From positions 62,001 to 126,000 of the forward strand of contig JADKJX010000007.1 of NCBI GenBank assembly GCA_016720775.1: a stretch of 64,000 bases of DNA, read 5' to 3'. Numbering within the stretch: position 1 is the first letter of the stretch; each line of letters begins with the position of its first letter. The position numbers were made by a program, and so were the translations under genes. Under the pieces are notes generated by a model. That model searched no databases. It was given only the letters and a program-made list of their open reading frames with translations, and was not told where the DNA came from. This stretch comes from Chitinophagaceae bacterium (GTDB lineage: Bacteria; Bacteroidota; Bacteroidia; Chitinophagales; Chitinophagaceae). Positions 32,388 to 41,725 of the stretch are shown here, piece after piece.

Positions 32388-32944
32388 ATGAACAAACAGA
32401 ATACCACTTCACTCATCGTTGCCGGGATATTAATTGTTGCTGCTGCTTTATCAAGGGTTTGGATGTATCCCCATAATTTCAGCCCGATGATCGGGATGGC
32501 CGTTTTTGCCGGCGCTGTTATTAAAGACAGGCGGCTTGCATTTGCTTTTCCATTACTGGCTATGTTCCTTTCAGATGTGATTTTTGAAGTATTCCATATC
32601 GCACCCGGTTTCTGGGGCTGGGGACAATTAGTTGGTTACGGCATACTTGCCCTCATCACCGTAATTGCTTTCAGTTTGAAGAAGATAAACGTGTTTTCTG
32701 TGGCGGGATATTCAATCGGCTCTTCATTGTTGTTCTTCTTCCTTTCTAATTCTGCATTCTTTGTTTTTGATAATCCCATTTATCATACCTACGCACAAAG
32801 TTTTGGTGGTTATGTCAATTGTTGATCGGCGGTTTGCCTTTCTTAAGAACAGGAATTGCTGCCGACCTCGTTTTCAGCGGCGTATTGTTCGGTTCCTATT
32901 ACCTGGTAAATAACTATGTGATCGGCAGGAAAGTAGTTGCTTAG
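32388..32944 (+). CDS. DUF6580-like membrane protein, interrupted by one-base frameshift
   Basis: An integral membrane protein with about five helices. The first frame ends at 32825 (SFGGYVNC, stop); the next frame continues GGLPFLRTGIAADLVFSGVLFG to a stop at 32942-32944, completing the last helix. One base restored near 32821-32823 gives about 185 residues. The segments RVWMYPHNFSPMIGMAVF and the GLPF...D end are typical of the DUF6580 family; function unknown, perhaps a small-molecule or vitamin transport S-component-like fold. Lost-base error is the simplest reading. Confidence 0.75.
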
Positions 32945-32992
32945 ATAAGTCTGAATAAATATTAAAATTAGATCCGCTGCAAGGCGGATTTT

Positions 32993-33457
32993 TTATGCCT
33001 GCATTTCTTCATACCCTTCATCAATGGCGAGATGTTTTCCATCTGCCGCTGTTGTTGCCAGTTCATCGCAGCGGTTATTGAACGGGTTATCGGCATGGCC
33101 CTTTACCCATTTCGTTTTTATTTTCATGTTGCGGGAGAGATGGTAATATTTTGTCCAAAGGTCCTTGTTTTTTTTGCCTCCCTTGAAGTCTGTCCTTATC
33201 CAGTTGTTAAGCCAGCCTTCTTCAATGGCTTTCACCACGTACTGGCTGTCGGAATAAATAATAATTGGCAATTCTTTTTTGGTGATGGCTTCTAATCCTG
33301 TGATAACAGCCAGCAGTTCCATCCTGTTATTCGTAGTTAAGCGAAAGCCTTTTGAGATTTCTTTGCGGTGATGATTCCACATCAGTATAACGCCAAAGCC
33401 GCCCGGACCGGGATTACCACGGGAAGAACCATCGGTGTAGATTTTTATTTCAGACAA
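32993..33457 (-). CDS. rnhA: Ribonuclease HI
   Basis: 154 residues with all four RNase HI acidic residues in context: YTDGSSRGNPG (Asp), NRMELLAV (Glu), YSDSQYV (Asp) and NRCDELA (Asp). It cleaves RNA in RNA-DNA hybrids. Separated from the upstream carboxylase gene by a perfect 29-bp palindrome. Confidence 0.95.
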   Translation of the reverse strand: MSEIKIYTDGSSRGNPGPGGFGVILMWNHHRKEISKGFRLTTNNRMELLAVITGLEAITKKELPIIIYSDSQYVVKAIEEGWLNNWIRTDFKGGKKNKDLWTKYYHLSRNMKIKTKWVKGHADNPFNNRCDELATTAADGKHLAIDEGYEEMQA

Positions 33458-33465
33458 TTGGTAAT

Positions 33466-33546
33466 CGTTTAAGGGTTTAAGACGTTTAAAGGTTTAATGG
33501 GAGTGTACATTTTAAAGAACCTTTAAACGTCTTAAACCCTTAAACG
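33466..33546. repeat. Perfect 29-bp inverted repeat (GTTTAAG family)
   Basis: Arms 33466-33494 and 33518-33546 are perfect inverse copies, each made of near-repeated GTTTAA words, around a 23-base loop. It lies between the carboxylase stop and rnhA. A degenerate relative is at 53036-53145. It may work as a terminator or mRNA stabiliser, though no T-run follows. Confidence 0.9.
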
Positions 33547-33558
33547 TTGGAACATTTA

Positions 33559-35187
33559 TTACACCTGGAACACACCCGTTTTAAACTCAGCAATATCCGG
33601 ATTATGATCGGCCGCAGCAATGCCTTCCGAAATTAATTTTCTTGTTTCTCCGGGGTCAATGATGGCATCTACCCACAATCTTGCAGCAGCATAGTACGGA
33701 GTTGTTTGCGAATCGTAACGATCTATCAATTGCTTCAACAGTTCTTTTTCATCTTCGGGCGTGATCTCTTTTCCTTTTGCTTTTAATGTGGCTACCTGTA
33801 TCTGCAGCATGGTCTTGGCAGCCTGCTCGCCACCCATTACAGCGATCTTTGCCGTGGGCCAGGCATAAATAAAACGGGGATCATAGGCCTTGCCGCACAT
33901 GGCATAGTTGCCTGCACCATACGAATTACCAATGATGATGGTGATCTTCGGAACAACAGAATTTGCAACGGCATTCACCAGTTTGGCGCCGTCTTTAATA
34001 ATGCCGCTGTGTTCGCTGCGACTGCCCACCATAAAACCGGTGACATCCTGTAAAAAGACTAGCGGTATTCTTTTTTGATTACAGTTCATGATGAAACGGG
34101 CTGCTTTATCGGCGCTGTCGTTATAAATTACTCCGCCCAATTGCATCTCACCTTTTTTACTTTTTACGATCAGGCGTTGGTTGGCCACAATGCCTACTGC
34201 CCATCCATCCACACGGGCATAGCCGCATACGATCGTTTTGCCGTAATCATCTTTGAATGGATCAAAACTCCCGGCATCTACCATGCAGTTGATGATATCG
34301 GTAACATCATAAGGTTTGGTATTGCCTTCACTCATGATGCCGTATATCTCTCCCTTATTTTTTTCCGGTGCTTTTGATTTCACCCGGTCGAAGCCTGCTT
34401 TTTTATGATGCCCCAGTTTGTTCATGATCTTTTTCACCTGGTCAAGACATGCTTCTTCAGTTTTGAATTTATAATCGGCAATACCGCTGATGGCATTATG
34501 TGTTTCGGCGCCACCGAGTGTTTCACTGTCAATGTCTTCACCAATGGCAGCTTTCACCAGGTATGGCCCGGCTAAGTAAATGGAGCCATTGCCTTCCACC
34601 ATCAATGTCTCATCGCTCATGATGGGCAGGTAAGCGCCTCCGGCCACGCAGGCACCCATCACGGCAGCGATCTGTGTAATGCCCATGGCACTCATCTTAG
34701 CATTGTTGCGAAAGATGCGGCCGAAATGTTCTTTGTCGGGAAATATCTCATCCTGCATGGGAAGAAAAACACCGGCACTATCAACCAAATAAATGATCGG
34801 CAGGTTATTTTCCATGGCGATCTCCTGCATGCGCAGGTTCTTCTTGCCGGTAATGGGAAACCAGGCACCTGCCTTTACCGTCTGGTCATTGGCAACGATC
34901 ACAACTTGCCGTCCGCTTACATACCCAATGCCGCTAACGGTGCCACCTGCCGGGCAGCCGCCTTCATCGGGGTACATATCGTAACCGGCAAAAGCGCCGA
35001 TCTCTACAAATGGGCTACCCTCATCGCATAGGTAAGTAATCCGCTCCCTGGCAGTGAGTTTGTTCCGTTCTTTTTGTTTGGCAGCTGATTTTTTGCCGCC
35101 GCCTTCATATATCTTTTCAAGGCGTTGCCTGACCTGGCTCCAGGCAAGTTTCATGCTGTCTTCGTTCTTATTGAATTCTATATTCAT
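33559..35187 (-). CDS. Acyl-CoA carboxylase, carboxyltransferase (beta) subunit
   Basis: 542 residues from the ATG at 35187. Two crotonase-like carboxyltransferase halves are visible: TARERITYLCDEGSPFVEIG, DSAGVFLPMQDE, AGGAYLPIMSDE, and in the second half LQDVTGFMVG, SYGAGNYAMCGKAYDPRF and WPTAKIAVMGGEQAA. The set fits methylcrotonyl- or propionyl-CoA carboxylase beta subunits, closest to the methylcrotonyl type. The biotin subunit is not in the window. The in-frame ATG at 35214 lies inside a repeat and is less likely. Confidence 0.9.
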   Translation of the reverse strand: MNIEFNKNEDSMKLAWSQVRQRLEKIYEGGGKKSAAKQKERNKLTARERITYLCDEGSPFVEIGAFAGYDMYPDEGGCPAGGTVSGIGYVSGRQVVIVANDQTVKAGAWFPITGKKNLRMQEIAMENNLPIIYLVDSAGVFLPMQDEIFPDKEHFGRIFRNNAKMSAMGITQIAAVMGACVAGGAYLPIMSDETLMVEGNGSIYLAGPYLVKAAIGEDIDSETLGGAETHNAISGIADYKFKTEEACLDQVKKIMNKLGHHKKAGFDRVKSKAPEKNKGEIYGIMSEGNTKPYDVTDIINCMVDAGSFDPFKDDYGKTIVCGYARVDGWAVGIVANQRLIVKSKKGEMQLGGVIYNDSADKAARFIMNCNQKRIPLVFLQDVTGFMVGSRSEHSGIIKDGAKLVNAVANSVVPKITIIIGNSYGAGNYAMCGKAYDPRFIYAWPTAKIAVMGGEQAAKTMLQIQVATLKAKGKEITPEDEKELLKQLIDRYDSQTTPYYAAARLWVDAIIDPGETRKLISEGIAAADHNPDIAEFKTGVFQV

Positions 35188-35198
35188 AATAATTCTTT

Positions 35199-35314
35199 TA
35201 CCGCAGAGACGCAAAGACGCTGAGGGGTATACTTTTTTTAATTAATTTAGTCTATTGTTTTACCCGCTACGCAAAAGCTGCATTTTTTTTGCGCCTTAGC
35301 GTCTCTGCGGTTTA
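35199..35314. repeat. Inverted repeat, CCGCAGAGACGC family
   Basis: ACCGCAGAGACGC at 35200-35212 is inverted at 35300-35312 (GCGTCTCTGCGGT), with looser pairing inside and a shared CCGCTACGC word in the centre. It separates the divergent carboxylase and DinB genes. A relative lies at 45930-46026. Confidence 0.75.
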
Positions 35315-35325
35315 AATACAAAAAT

Positions 35326-35790
35326 ATGGCTAATGAGATAAACCGCATACTAAAACTATTTGCCGACCTGCAGCATGGCGATTGCTGGATCGGGCTGAAT
35401 TTTAAAGAAGTGCTGCACGGAGTGGACGCTGACAAAGCGGCCAAAACAATAAGTAAGGACGGAAACAGCATCTGGATGCTTGTATCCCATCTTGTTTACT
35501 GGAGAACAACGGTGGTTAACCGGCTCACCGGCAGCGATAACCCACCACCTTTCAAAGATTTTTCATTGCCTGCCGAACTGAATGAGGCAAACTGGAGACA
35601 GGCCCTGCATGATTTTGAAGGAGCCTATCACCTTCTTCGCAATGCCATACATCATTTCAACGAAGAGAACCTGTATAAACCTTCACCCAAAGAAGAGCAG
35701 ACCTATTACGATCTCATCATGGGATGCCTGCAGCATGATGCCTACCACATGGGGCAGATGGTTGTGTTGAAAAAATCAGCGTCGAACTAA
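35326..35790 (+). CDS. DinB-family protein
   Basis: 154 residues of the DinB/YfiT four-helix fold: an N-terminal helix with DLQHGDCWIG, central MLVSHLVYWR with the first metal-binding His, and the C-terminal QHDAYHMGQMVVL carrying the H-x3-H pair. Family members are metal-dependent thiol transferases or have unknown roles. Single gene, divergent from the carboxylase across a palindrome. Confidence 0.85.
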   Translation: MANEINRILKLFADLQHGDCWIGLNFKEVLHGVDADKAAKTISKDGNSIWMLVSHLVYWRTTVVNRLTGSDNPPPFKDFSLPAELNEANWRQALHDFEGAYHLLRNAIHHFNEENLYKPSPKEEQTYYDLIMGCLQHDAYHMGQMVVLKKSASN

Positions 35791-35825
35791 TCAGCAATAA
35801 TTTTTCACAAAGACTGGTTGCTTTT

Positions 35826-36221
35826 TTATTTAGAAGTGAGCGGAGTTTCATTCAGCAGCCAGTCGTGCGCCTCCAGGAAAGAAGTGAATGCAAAATACTG
35901 GAAGCCACGGTTGATACATACCGTTTCCCAGAACCGGGCCATTTTCTCATATTCCTGTGCAATTACCACAGCGATCTTTTTCAGGCGCATCTCGGGCGGG
36001 AAATTATCTACATAAAACTTAACCAGCTCATAATAAGGAAAGAGTTCAAGCGGAAATTTTGTGTCAGGCTCATTAACCAGTATCTTTTTAGCCTTGTGCT
36101 TTACGATCTCTTCGTGGATCAGTTTGCTTTGCCTCACCAGGTCGTCTTTTGTAAAGAGTACTCCTTTTGATTCTACCAAAAGGTATTCGGGTTCGGGACG
36201 GGAAGTAATTACGATATTCAT
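35826..36221 (-). CDS. Unknown STAS/SpoIIAA-like protein
   Basis: 131 residues from ATG 36221 (an earlier in-frame ATG at 36275 adds a basic, poorly conserved-looking tail). Alternating strands and helices (YLLVESKGVLFTKDDL, KKILVNEPDTKFPL, KIAVVIAQEYEKMARFWETV) suggest the SpoIIAA/STAS-like fold found in many Bacteroidota. No catalytic motif is visible and the function is unknown. Confidence 0.65.
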   Translation of the reverse strand: MNIVITSRPEPEYLLVESKGVLFTKDDLVRQSKLIHEEIVKHKAKKILVNEPDTKFPLELFPYYELVKFYVDNFPPEMRLKKIAVVIAQEYEKMARFWETVCINRGFQYFAFTSFLEAHDWLLNETPLTSK

Positions 36222-36352
36222 ATAAGGTAGTGGTAACGGTCTGACTAAGAAACGGATTTTTATTTGATTTGTCAAGCATTCATTTATCCGTTCATCATTT
36301 CCGGGGAATTACCGAAACGGGTACGCAGGTGGTGTAAAACCATACTTGCAAA

Positions 36353-36383
36353 AAAAAGCCGCATTTTTAAATGCGGCTTTTTG
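36353..36383. terminator. Intrinsic terminator of the dienelactone hydrolase gene
   Basis: Stem AAAAGCCGCATTT (from 36354) pairs with AAATGCGGCTTTT, flanked by A-rich and T-rich runs. It lies three bases beyond the hydrolase stop and works on the minus strand (and possibly both). Confidence 0.85.
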
Positions 36384-36385
36384 TT

Positions 36386-37213
36386 TTATTTGAACAATCC
36401 CTTAAAGAACACTTTCATTTCATTCCACGATGCGGTATCGGCTGCCGCATTGTAGGCAATTGGTATGCTGTATTTCTGTCCTACAGCCGTAGCATTCGGG
36501 TTGCTGAAAGCATGCGTAGCTCCTGCATAGCTTTTAAAAATATAAGAGGCGCCAATAGAATCCATTTGTTTTTTAAATGCGGCCACCTCTTCCGGCAACA
36601 CAAACTTATCATCATCACCGTGGCATACTAATATTTTCGACTTCAATAAATTTTTATCAGCAGGCGTACCTATTAAACTGCCGTGAAAACTAACGATGCC
36701 TTTGAGTGGCTCGCCCATCCGTACTAAGTTCAGCAGCATGCCACCGCCAAAACAATAACCAATGCCGGCGATATTTGCCGTATCTACCTGTGCGTATTCC
36801 TTCAGTTTATCGAGGGCAGCATCAAAATGTTTTTTTGCCATGGCCGGGTCTTTATAAAAAGGCATTGCCAGGTTTCCGGCATCGGTAGGGTTATCAGCCC
36901 GGTGGCCATTGCCATACAGATCAATTGCCATGGCTATATAGCCCAGCTCGGCAAGTTGTTTTGCTCTTGACTTGACATAATCATTCAGTCCCCACCACTC
37001 ATGCACCACCAGCACGGCGGGCCGCTTGCCTTGCTGGTTCTCGTCGTACACCACATAGCCATCCATGGCCAGGCTGTCGATCTTATAACTGACGTTTTCT
37101 TCTTTTAGTTTGGGTGCTTTCATTTCTTCTTTTTTATCGTTGTTACTGTTATTGCAGGATAGCAATATAATGGCCGAAAGTAAACCGATGCCGGCTGGTT
37201 GTATAAGTTTCAT
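36386..37213 (-). CDS. Dienelactone hydrolase family lipoprotein
   Basis: 275 residues: signal peptide with lipobox LLSC (Cys 20), Lys/Glu-rich spacer, then an alpha/beta hydrolase. Nucleophile Cys in GIGYCFGGGML (about 155), Asp in CHGDDDKFV and His in AGATHAFSNP complete the Cys-Asp-His triad of dienelactone hydrolases. As an exported lipoprotein it probably acts on esters or lactones in the periplasm; the substrate is unknown. Single gene. Confidence 0.88.
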   Translation of the reverse strand: MKLIQPAGIGLLSAIILLSCNNSNNDKKEEMKAPKLKEENVSYKIDSLAMDGYVVYDENQQGKRPAVLVVHEWWGLNDYVKSRAKQLAELGYIAMAIDLYGNGHRADNPTDAGNLAMPFYKDPAMAKKHFDAALDKLKEYAQVDTANIAGIGYCFGGGMLLNLVRMGEPLKGIVSFHGSLIGTPADKNLLKSKILVCHGDDDKFVLPEEVAAFKKQMDSIGASYIFKSYAGATHAFSNPNATAVGQKYSIPIAYNAAADTASWNEMKVFFKGLFK

Positions 37214-37373
37214 AATAATAAATTTTGTCAGTTAATAACGCAGGGGCAGTGATAAGGTTGACTAAGTTACCGAATTTGTTTAGCCCTTTTTTATACTTTT
37301 TCCGGATTTTTTTTACAGGTAAGCGAAAATGTATTTATTATCTTAAGTTAATGTCTATGCGTTTTGCAGAAAC

Positions 37374-37381
37374 TAACTTTG
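37374..37381 (+). promoter_or_regulatory. -7 box of the DUF4260 gene
   Basis: TAACTTTG, a perfect TAnnTTTG match, 17 bases before the ATG at 37398. Confidence 0.55.
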
Positions 37382-37397
37382 AGTAAAATTACAAACA

Positions 37398-37754
37398 ATG
37401 AAGACGGTACTTAAAATGGAAGAGGCAGCGATGGCCGCCGCCGCCATTTACCTGCTCAGCAGGTACAACCTTGGTTTACCGGCCTGGCTATGGGTGATCT
37501 TATTTTTCAGCCCCGATATTGGCATGCTCGGTTACCTTATTGATACAAAGGTTGGCGCTTTTTGTTACAATATCTTTCACCACAAAGGCATTGCCATTGC
37601 ACTGGCAGCAACCGGGTATTTCATGCACAACGATGTATTAACTGCTGTGGGCATCCTGTTATTTGCCCATGCCGCTTTTGACCGGGTATGGGGGTATGGT
37701 TTAAAATACCCCGACAGTTTTAAGAATACGCACCTGGGCAGCCTGGAAAAGTGA
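37398..37754 (+). CDS. DUF4260 family membrane protein
   Basis: 118 residues with four short hydrophobic segments and the DUF4260 pattern: WLWVILFFSPDIGMLGYL, YNIFHHKG and FAHAAFDRVWGYGLKYPD. Polytopic membrane protein of unknown function; full length. It is convergent with the Crp gene that ends 11 bases downstream. Confidence 0.82.
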   Translation: MKTVLKMEEAAMAAAAIYLLSRYNLGLPAWLWVILFFSPDIGMLGYLIDTKVGAFCYNIFHHKGIAIALAATGYFMHNDVLTAVGILLFAHAAFDRVWGYGLKYPDSFKNTHLGSLEK

Positions 37755-37764
37755 AACGCTGAAT

Positions 37765-38388
37765 TCATTTCTTAAGCAGCCTGTTACGGATACGGCTCAA
37801 ACTTACGGGTGTGATGCCCAAATAATTGGCGATATAATGCTGGGGAACACGTTCTATTATTTTTTTCTTACTGCCGGTGAGCAGGTCAAGGTATCGTTCT
37901 TCCGGGCTTTGCAGCAACAGGCTTGCCATACGTTCTTCGGGCCCGATGGTGAGGTATTCGGCCATAAGCCTGCCAAATTTTTGCCAGGCCATGTTCTTTT
38001 CAAAAAGCTGCTGTAATGTTCTGTAGGGGAAAGAAATATAAAGGACATCACTCAGTGCTTCGATTGTAATAAGCGATGGTTTGCCGGTGATGCAGCTGAT
38101 GTATGAACTGATGAAATGATTTTCAAAAAAGAAATACGTGGTTTTTTCTTCTCCATCCTTTGTATAGTATTGGCGAAACATTCCATCAATGACAAAACCG
38201 ACCTCCGTTGCTTTCTTTCCCTCCCGGATCAGGAATTCTTGTCTGCACAGGAGTTTAAGCTCCAGGTGCGGAAGCAGCATTTCCCATTCCATGTCTGAAA
38301 TTTTCGCGAAGGCTTCAATATGCCTGCGCAAAACTGCAAATGCTTCGGGCTGATCGGTTTTCATTTCATAAAAATAATTTTTTTTCAA
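37765..38388 (-). CDS. Crp/Fnr family regulator (second in window)
   Basis: 207 residues (ATG at 38388, or at 38364 as MKTDQPEA). A cyclic-nucleotide-binding-like barrel (about 30-125) and a C-terminal HTH with YIANYLGITPVSLSRIRNRL. The recognition helix lacks the Glu of Crp/Fnr and ends in S-R-I-R, the type common in Bacteroidota stand-alone regulators, so it should not bind TGA-N6-TCA. Target and ligand unknown. Divergent from the TraB/GumN gene, which may be its target. Confidence 0.85.
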   Translation of the reverse strand: MKKNYFYEMKTDQPEAFAVLRRHIEAFAKISDMEWEMLLPHLELKLLCRQEFLIREGKKATEVGFVIDGMFRQYYTKDGEEKTTYFFFENHFISSYISCITGKPSLITIEALSDVLYISFPYRTLQQLFEKNMAWQKFGRLMAEYLTIGPEERMASLLLQSPEERYLDLLTGSKKKIIERVPQHYIANYLGITPVSLSRIRNRLLKK

Positions 38389-38470
38389 TGCTGTAATCCT
38401 GCCACTCCTTTTGCAACTAATCTTTCGTTAACCGTCCGGACAATTATGTAATGTTTAATAATTAATTAAA

Positions 38471-39414
38471 ATGAATAACTATCGTTCAACAAAGATCACA
38501 AAAAGAAAAGTTTTAGCTGTGCGATTTGCAGCAGCCATGTTAATGTTTATTTTTGGAATACTATTGGGTCTTGCCGGCAAAGCACAGGAAACCAATAAGC
38601 AACAAAGCAATTTTTATGCAGTAACCGGGAATGGGTTAAAAGACACTTCCTGGCTTTTTGGAACTTACCACCTCGTAAAAAGCAGTTACCTGGATGAAGT
38701 GCCTGCCGTGGTGCATGCGTTTAAAAAAGCAAAGGGAATAGGGGTAGAACTGGTACTTGATTCTGCTAAATTACCTGTAGCAACAGCCATGGGCCTGCTT
38801 AAAGACAAAACCCTTTCTGATTTGCTGGACAAGCCTTTTAAAGACAGCCTGGATAAAGAACTGCAAACTACTTTAGGCGTTGGCATAGTGCAGCTAACCA
38901 GTTAAAAACCGGTCAATGTTGCGCTTACTTTGTCGATGGTTTATTTAGTAACGGATAAAATTCACCATTGCAAAAATATTCGGGTTCAATGCTGGATGGG
39001 TACTTTGCTGAAACAGGGAAACTCGCTGGCAAAAAGATAACCGAGTTTGAAACCATAGAAGAGCAGATGAATGTATTGTTTAACAGCTCCACCAATGAGC
39101 AGCAGGTAAACCAACTGAAGCTTTTTTTACGCAACAAAACAGAAATGATAAACCAGGGAAATGGACTGATCGAGAATTGGTTCAAACATGATCTTGATAA
39201 AATGTATGCAGTTTCCGAAAAAGGATTAGCCGTATTTGGAAACGAAAACGATTTTTTAAAGAAGCGGAATGATAAGTGGATGCAAACCATCCCTGGGTTA
39301 ATGAAAAAAGAATCGCAGTTCATTGCAGTAGGAGCTTTGCACCTGGCTGGGCCTTATGGATTGGTAAAACAATTGCAGCAATTGGGTTATACCCTTACGC
39401 CAATAAAATTATAA
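38471..39414 (+). CDS. TraB/GumN family protein, interrupted by several small indels
   Basis: An exported TraB/GumN (PF01963) protein: signal-like helix (15-38), then GLKDTSWLFGTYHLVK, the conserved FGT-H motif, and at the far end QFIAVGALHLAGPYGLV (GALH). The first frame stops at 38905; the third frame resumes at about 38960 (QKYSGSMLDGYF). Between them the middle frame reads KPVNVALTLSMVYLVTDK, so at least three small indels (near 38898, 38906 and 38958, all in A-runs) are needed. Restored length is about 315 residues, normal for the family. Family members may be metalloproteases; the role is unknown. Confidence 0.75.
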
Positions 39415-39417
39415 AAC

Positions 39418-39894
39418 TTGAGCGAAGCAAAATTTTTAGAACAGGTACGGCAGAACCAGGGAATTATTTTCAAGCTGGTGGGGCTGTATGCCAATGACGC
39501 AGAAGAAAAAAAAGACCTGTACCAGGAAGTGTTGCTGCAGGCCTGGAAGAGTTGGCCATCATTCAGGCAGGAAGCAAAGTTCAGCACCTGGTTATACCGT
39601 ATCTGTTTAAATACCATTTTTACACAAAAGCGTAAGCCGCAGCAGGTTGATTATAAGGATTCGCTTGAAGCGATCTCGCCGGCCATACAAAACAACGCCA
39701 CACAAAAAGAAGATGCAGCCCGGTTGCGGCAGGCAATCCGGCAATTGCCCGAAACAGACCGGGCCATCATTTCCATGCACCTGGACGGGTATGAAAATGC
39801 AGAGATTGGAGAGGTGCTGGGCATAGTAAACAATCATGTGGCTGTTAAACTGTACCGCATAAAACAACAATTGGGTAATCTTTTAACCGCATAA
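39418..39894 (+). CDS. ECF-type RNA polymerase sigma factor
   Basis: 158 residues from a TTG start: region 2 with DLYQEVLLQAWKSWPSF and FSTWLYRICLNT, then region 4 with LPETDRAIISMHLDGYENAEIGEVLGI and the HTH VAVKLYRIKQQL. It starts three bases after the TraB/GumN stop, and a membrane protein gene follows two bases later, which by position is a candidate anti-sigma partner. Confidence 0.9.
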   Translation: MSEAKFLEQVRQNQGIIFKLVGLYANDAEEKKDLYQEVLLQAWKSWPSFRQEAKFSTWLYRICLNTIFTQKRKPQQVDYKDSLEAISPAIQNNATQKEDAARLRQAIRQLPETDRAIISMHLDGYENAEIGEVLGIVNNHVAVKLYRIKQQLGNLLTA

Positions 39895-39896
39895 AG

Positions 39897-40508
39897 ATGA
39901 GCATAGAAAAAACATGGGGCGAAATGAACAGCAGCCAGGACGATGACCTGTCATCACTGCTGCAAAAATCAACATTGTCAAAACTTTCTTCACACAACCC
40001 GTTGGAGAAGATCAGGAAGAACCTTTTGATAAATATGATCTGGGCTGTTCTTATTTGTTTTGTTTATATCTGGATCATCTTCTATTTCAATATCTGGCAG
40101 GTGCAGGTTGCAATAAGCGTGGTACTTCTTTTTCATTATGGGCCCTTTACACAGCGTATGTTCAGTATAAAAAATCAGTAATCGGTTTCCTCCCCCCGTT
40201 CCTTGCTGGCAGAAATGAAAACGCAGTGCGATTCTATCGGCAACTGGATGAAAACACAGCAGCGGGTAGCGCTTTTGGTCTACCCGGTGAGTGGAGCCGG
40301 CGGTTTTATGCTGGGCGGTGTTTTGGGATCGGGTAAGCCAGTAGCCCTGTTCATGAGCAAGCCCCCTGTGATTATTGCCATGCTGGTCAGCATTGCCATA
40401 CTGGTTCCGGCCTGTTACTGGCTGGCCCGCTGGATGTTTAACTACAGCTTTGGCAAACATCTGAAAAAATTAAACGAAAACATAAATGCGCTGGAAGAAG
40501 AAAAATAA
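39897..40508 (+). CDS. Membrane protein, candidate anti-sigma partner, frameshifted
   Basis: Starts two bases after the ECF sigma stop. Residues 1-85 hold an N-terminal soluble segment (TWGEMNSSQDDDLSSLL) and two helices; the frame then drifts: near 40130 the sense passes to the next frame (LWALYTAYVQYKK) and near 40185 to the frame of LLAEMKTQCDSIGNWMKTQQRV, which runs to 40508 with two more helices and a Lys/Glu tail. Two indels in homopolymers explain the break. The short N-terminal region before the helices fits an anti-sigma layout, but no zinc-binding motif is present. Family not recognised. Confidence 0.55.
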
Positions 40509-40562
40509 GTTACAGGCTCTGTAATTTCCCGCAGCAAAGCGCTACTAATAAATAAAAAAAAT

Positions 40563-40822
40563 ATGGAAAAAGAAGTACAGACAAAGAAAGTGGTAAGAAA
40601 TATCAACAAACCAGCCTACATCATTTTCCTTTTGGCAGGTATTTATTTCATGATCGTGAAAGATTTTTCACAGGCGTCGATCTTCCTGGGCTTGGCCTGG
40701 TATTCGACCCATTCAATATTAACACGCCATTTCCTCAACGACCCTTTTATCAAAAGGCATGGCTTATAGTCCATTTATCCATTACGCTTGCCCTGATTGT
40801 ATTGGCATTGCTGGGCAAGTGA
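40563..40822 (+). CDS. Small two-helix membrane protein, frameshifted
   Basis: The first frame gives 68 residues ending 40769, but after about 40694 the sense moves to the next frame: LVFDPFNINTPFPQRPFYQKAWLIVHLSITLALIVLA, stop 40820-40822. One restored base in GGCCTGG joins them into about 86 residues with helices at 19-45 and 65-83. It follows the sigma/membrane genes on the same strand and probably belongs to that operon. Function unknown. Confidence 0.6.
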
Positions 40823-40829
40823 TCTTATC

Positions 40830-41648
40830 TTAAGTTGGTTGCCGTTGGTGTTTGGTCATCCCGCCCATAACCACTTGCATGATCTTTACCTTGGCCGACC
40901 TGGGAACTGTTCGCAGGGAATATACAAGTACTTTGGTAAGCAATCCCGGAAGCACAGTTGTTCTTCGTCCCAACGCTTTTAATATAGGAACACCCACGTC
41001 GGAGGGATTTAAAGCCATGTTCATTTTCATATTGGCTCTTTTTTCAAATCCGCTTCGTACGGGTCCGGGAGCTGCAGCCAGCACATCCACTCCATTTGGT
41101 TTTAGTTCAACGGCCAACGCTTCTGCCAGTGATTGTACGTAAGCTTTTGAGGCGGCATAGTTGGCCGAAAATGGTACGCCCTGAAATGCGACCATTGAGC
41201 TCATCAAAATGATGCCACCCCGTTTCTGCTGAACAAAGCGCTGGCTGAAATAATGCGTAAGGGAAAGCAAGGCTTCGCAATTTACCCGTAACATATTTAT
41301 CTCGGCGTGCAAAGATGAATCTAAAAAAAGTCCTGAAGTTCCGTAACCGGCAGAAACCACTAAAAGCCCAACCTGCAGGTTTTGGGTGGAACGGATGAGT
41401 TTATCAATGCCTTCTGTTTCTGAAACATCGGCGTCAATAACTTTAATGATCACTGGGTATTTTGATTGCAGGTATTCTCCTGCTTTTTCCAGCCTCGATG
41501 GATTCCTTGCATGGATCACAAGATTAAAACCGGCATCGGCTAATTGTTTGGCAAGTTCGAAACCTATGCCCGATGAGGCACCGGTAATAAGGGCCCATGG
41601 GCCGTAGCGTTTAAGCAGCCGTTGTTTTTCGTTTGATGAAAGGTTCAT
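40830..41648 (-). CDS. Short-chain dehydrogenase/reductase
   Basis: 272 residues, classical SDR: cofactor motif TGASSGIG at about 22-29, an Asp/Arg region favouring NADP (HARNPSR), NAG-like SAGYG, catalytic Ser (LMSSMV) and YAASKAY (Tyr-x3-Lys). A basic C-terminal extension and PGPVRSGF follow, as in the DltE/YqjQ-like branch. Substrate unknown. Convergent with the preceding small membrane gene. Confidence 0.88.
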   Translation of the reverse strand: MNLSSNEKQRLLKRYGPWALITGASSGIGFELAKQLADAGFNLVIHARNPSRLEKAGEYLQSKYPVIIKVIDADVSETEGIDKLIRSTQNLQVGLLVVSAGYGTSGLFLDSSLHAEINMLRVNCEALLSLTHYFSQRFVQQKRGGIILMSSMVAFQGVPFSANYAASKAYVQSLAEALAVELKPNGVDVLAAAPGPVRSGFEKRANMKMNMALNPSDVGVPILKALGRRTTVLPGLLTKVLVYSLRTVPRSAKVKIMQVVMGGMTKHQRQPT

Positions 41649-41725
41649 TGCTCAATAATTTCTTTCTGCAAAACTGCAAACAGGAAAGCTGAGTAACGAT
41701 AACAAATGTTAAGAGTTTGATCTGT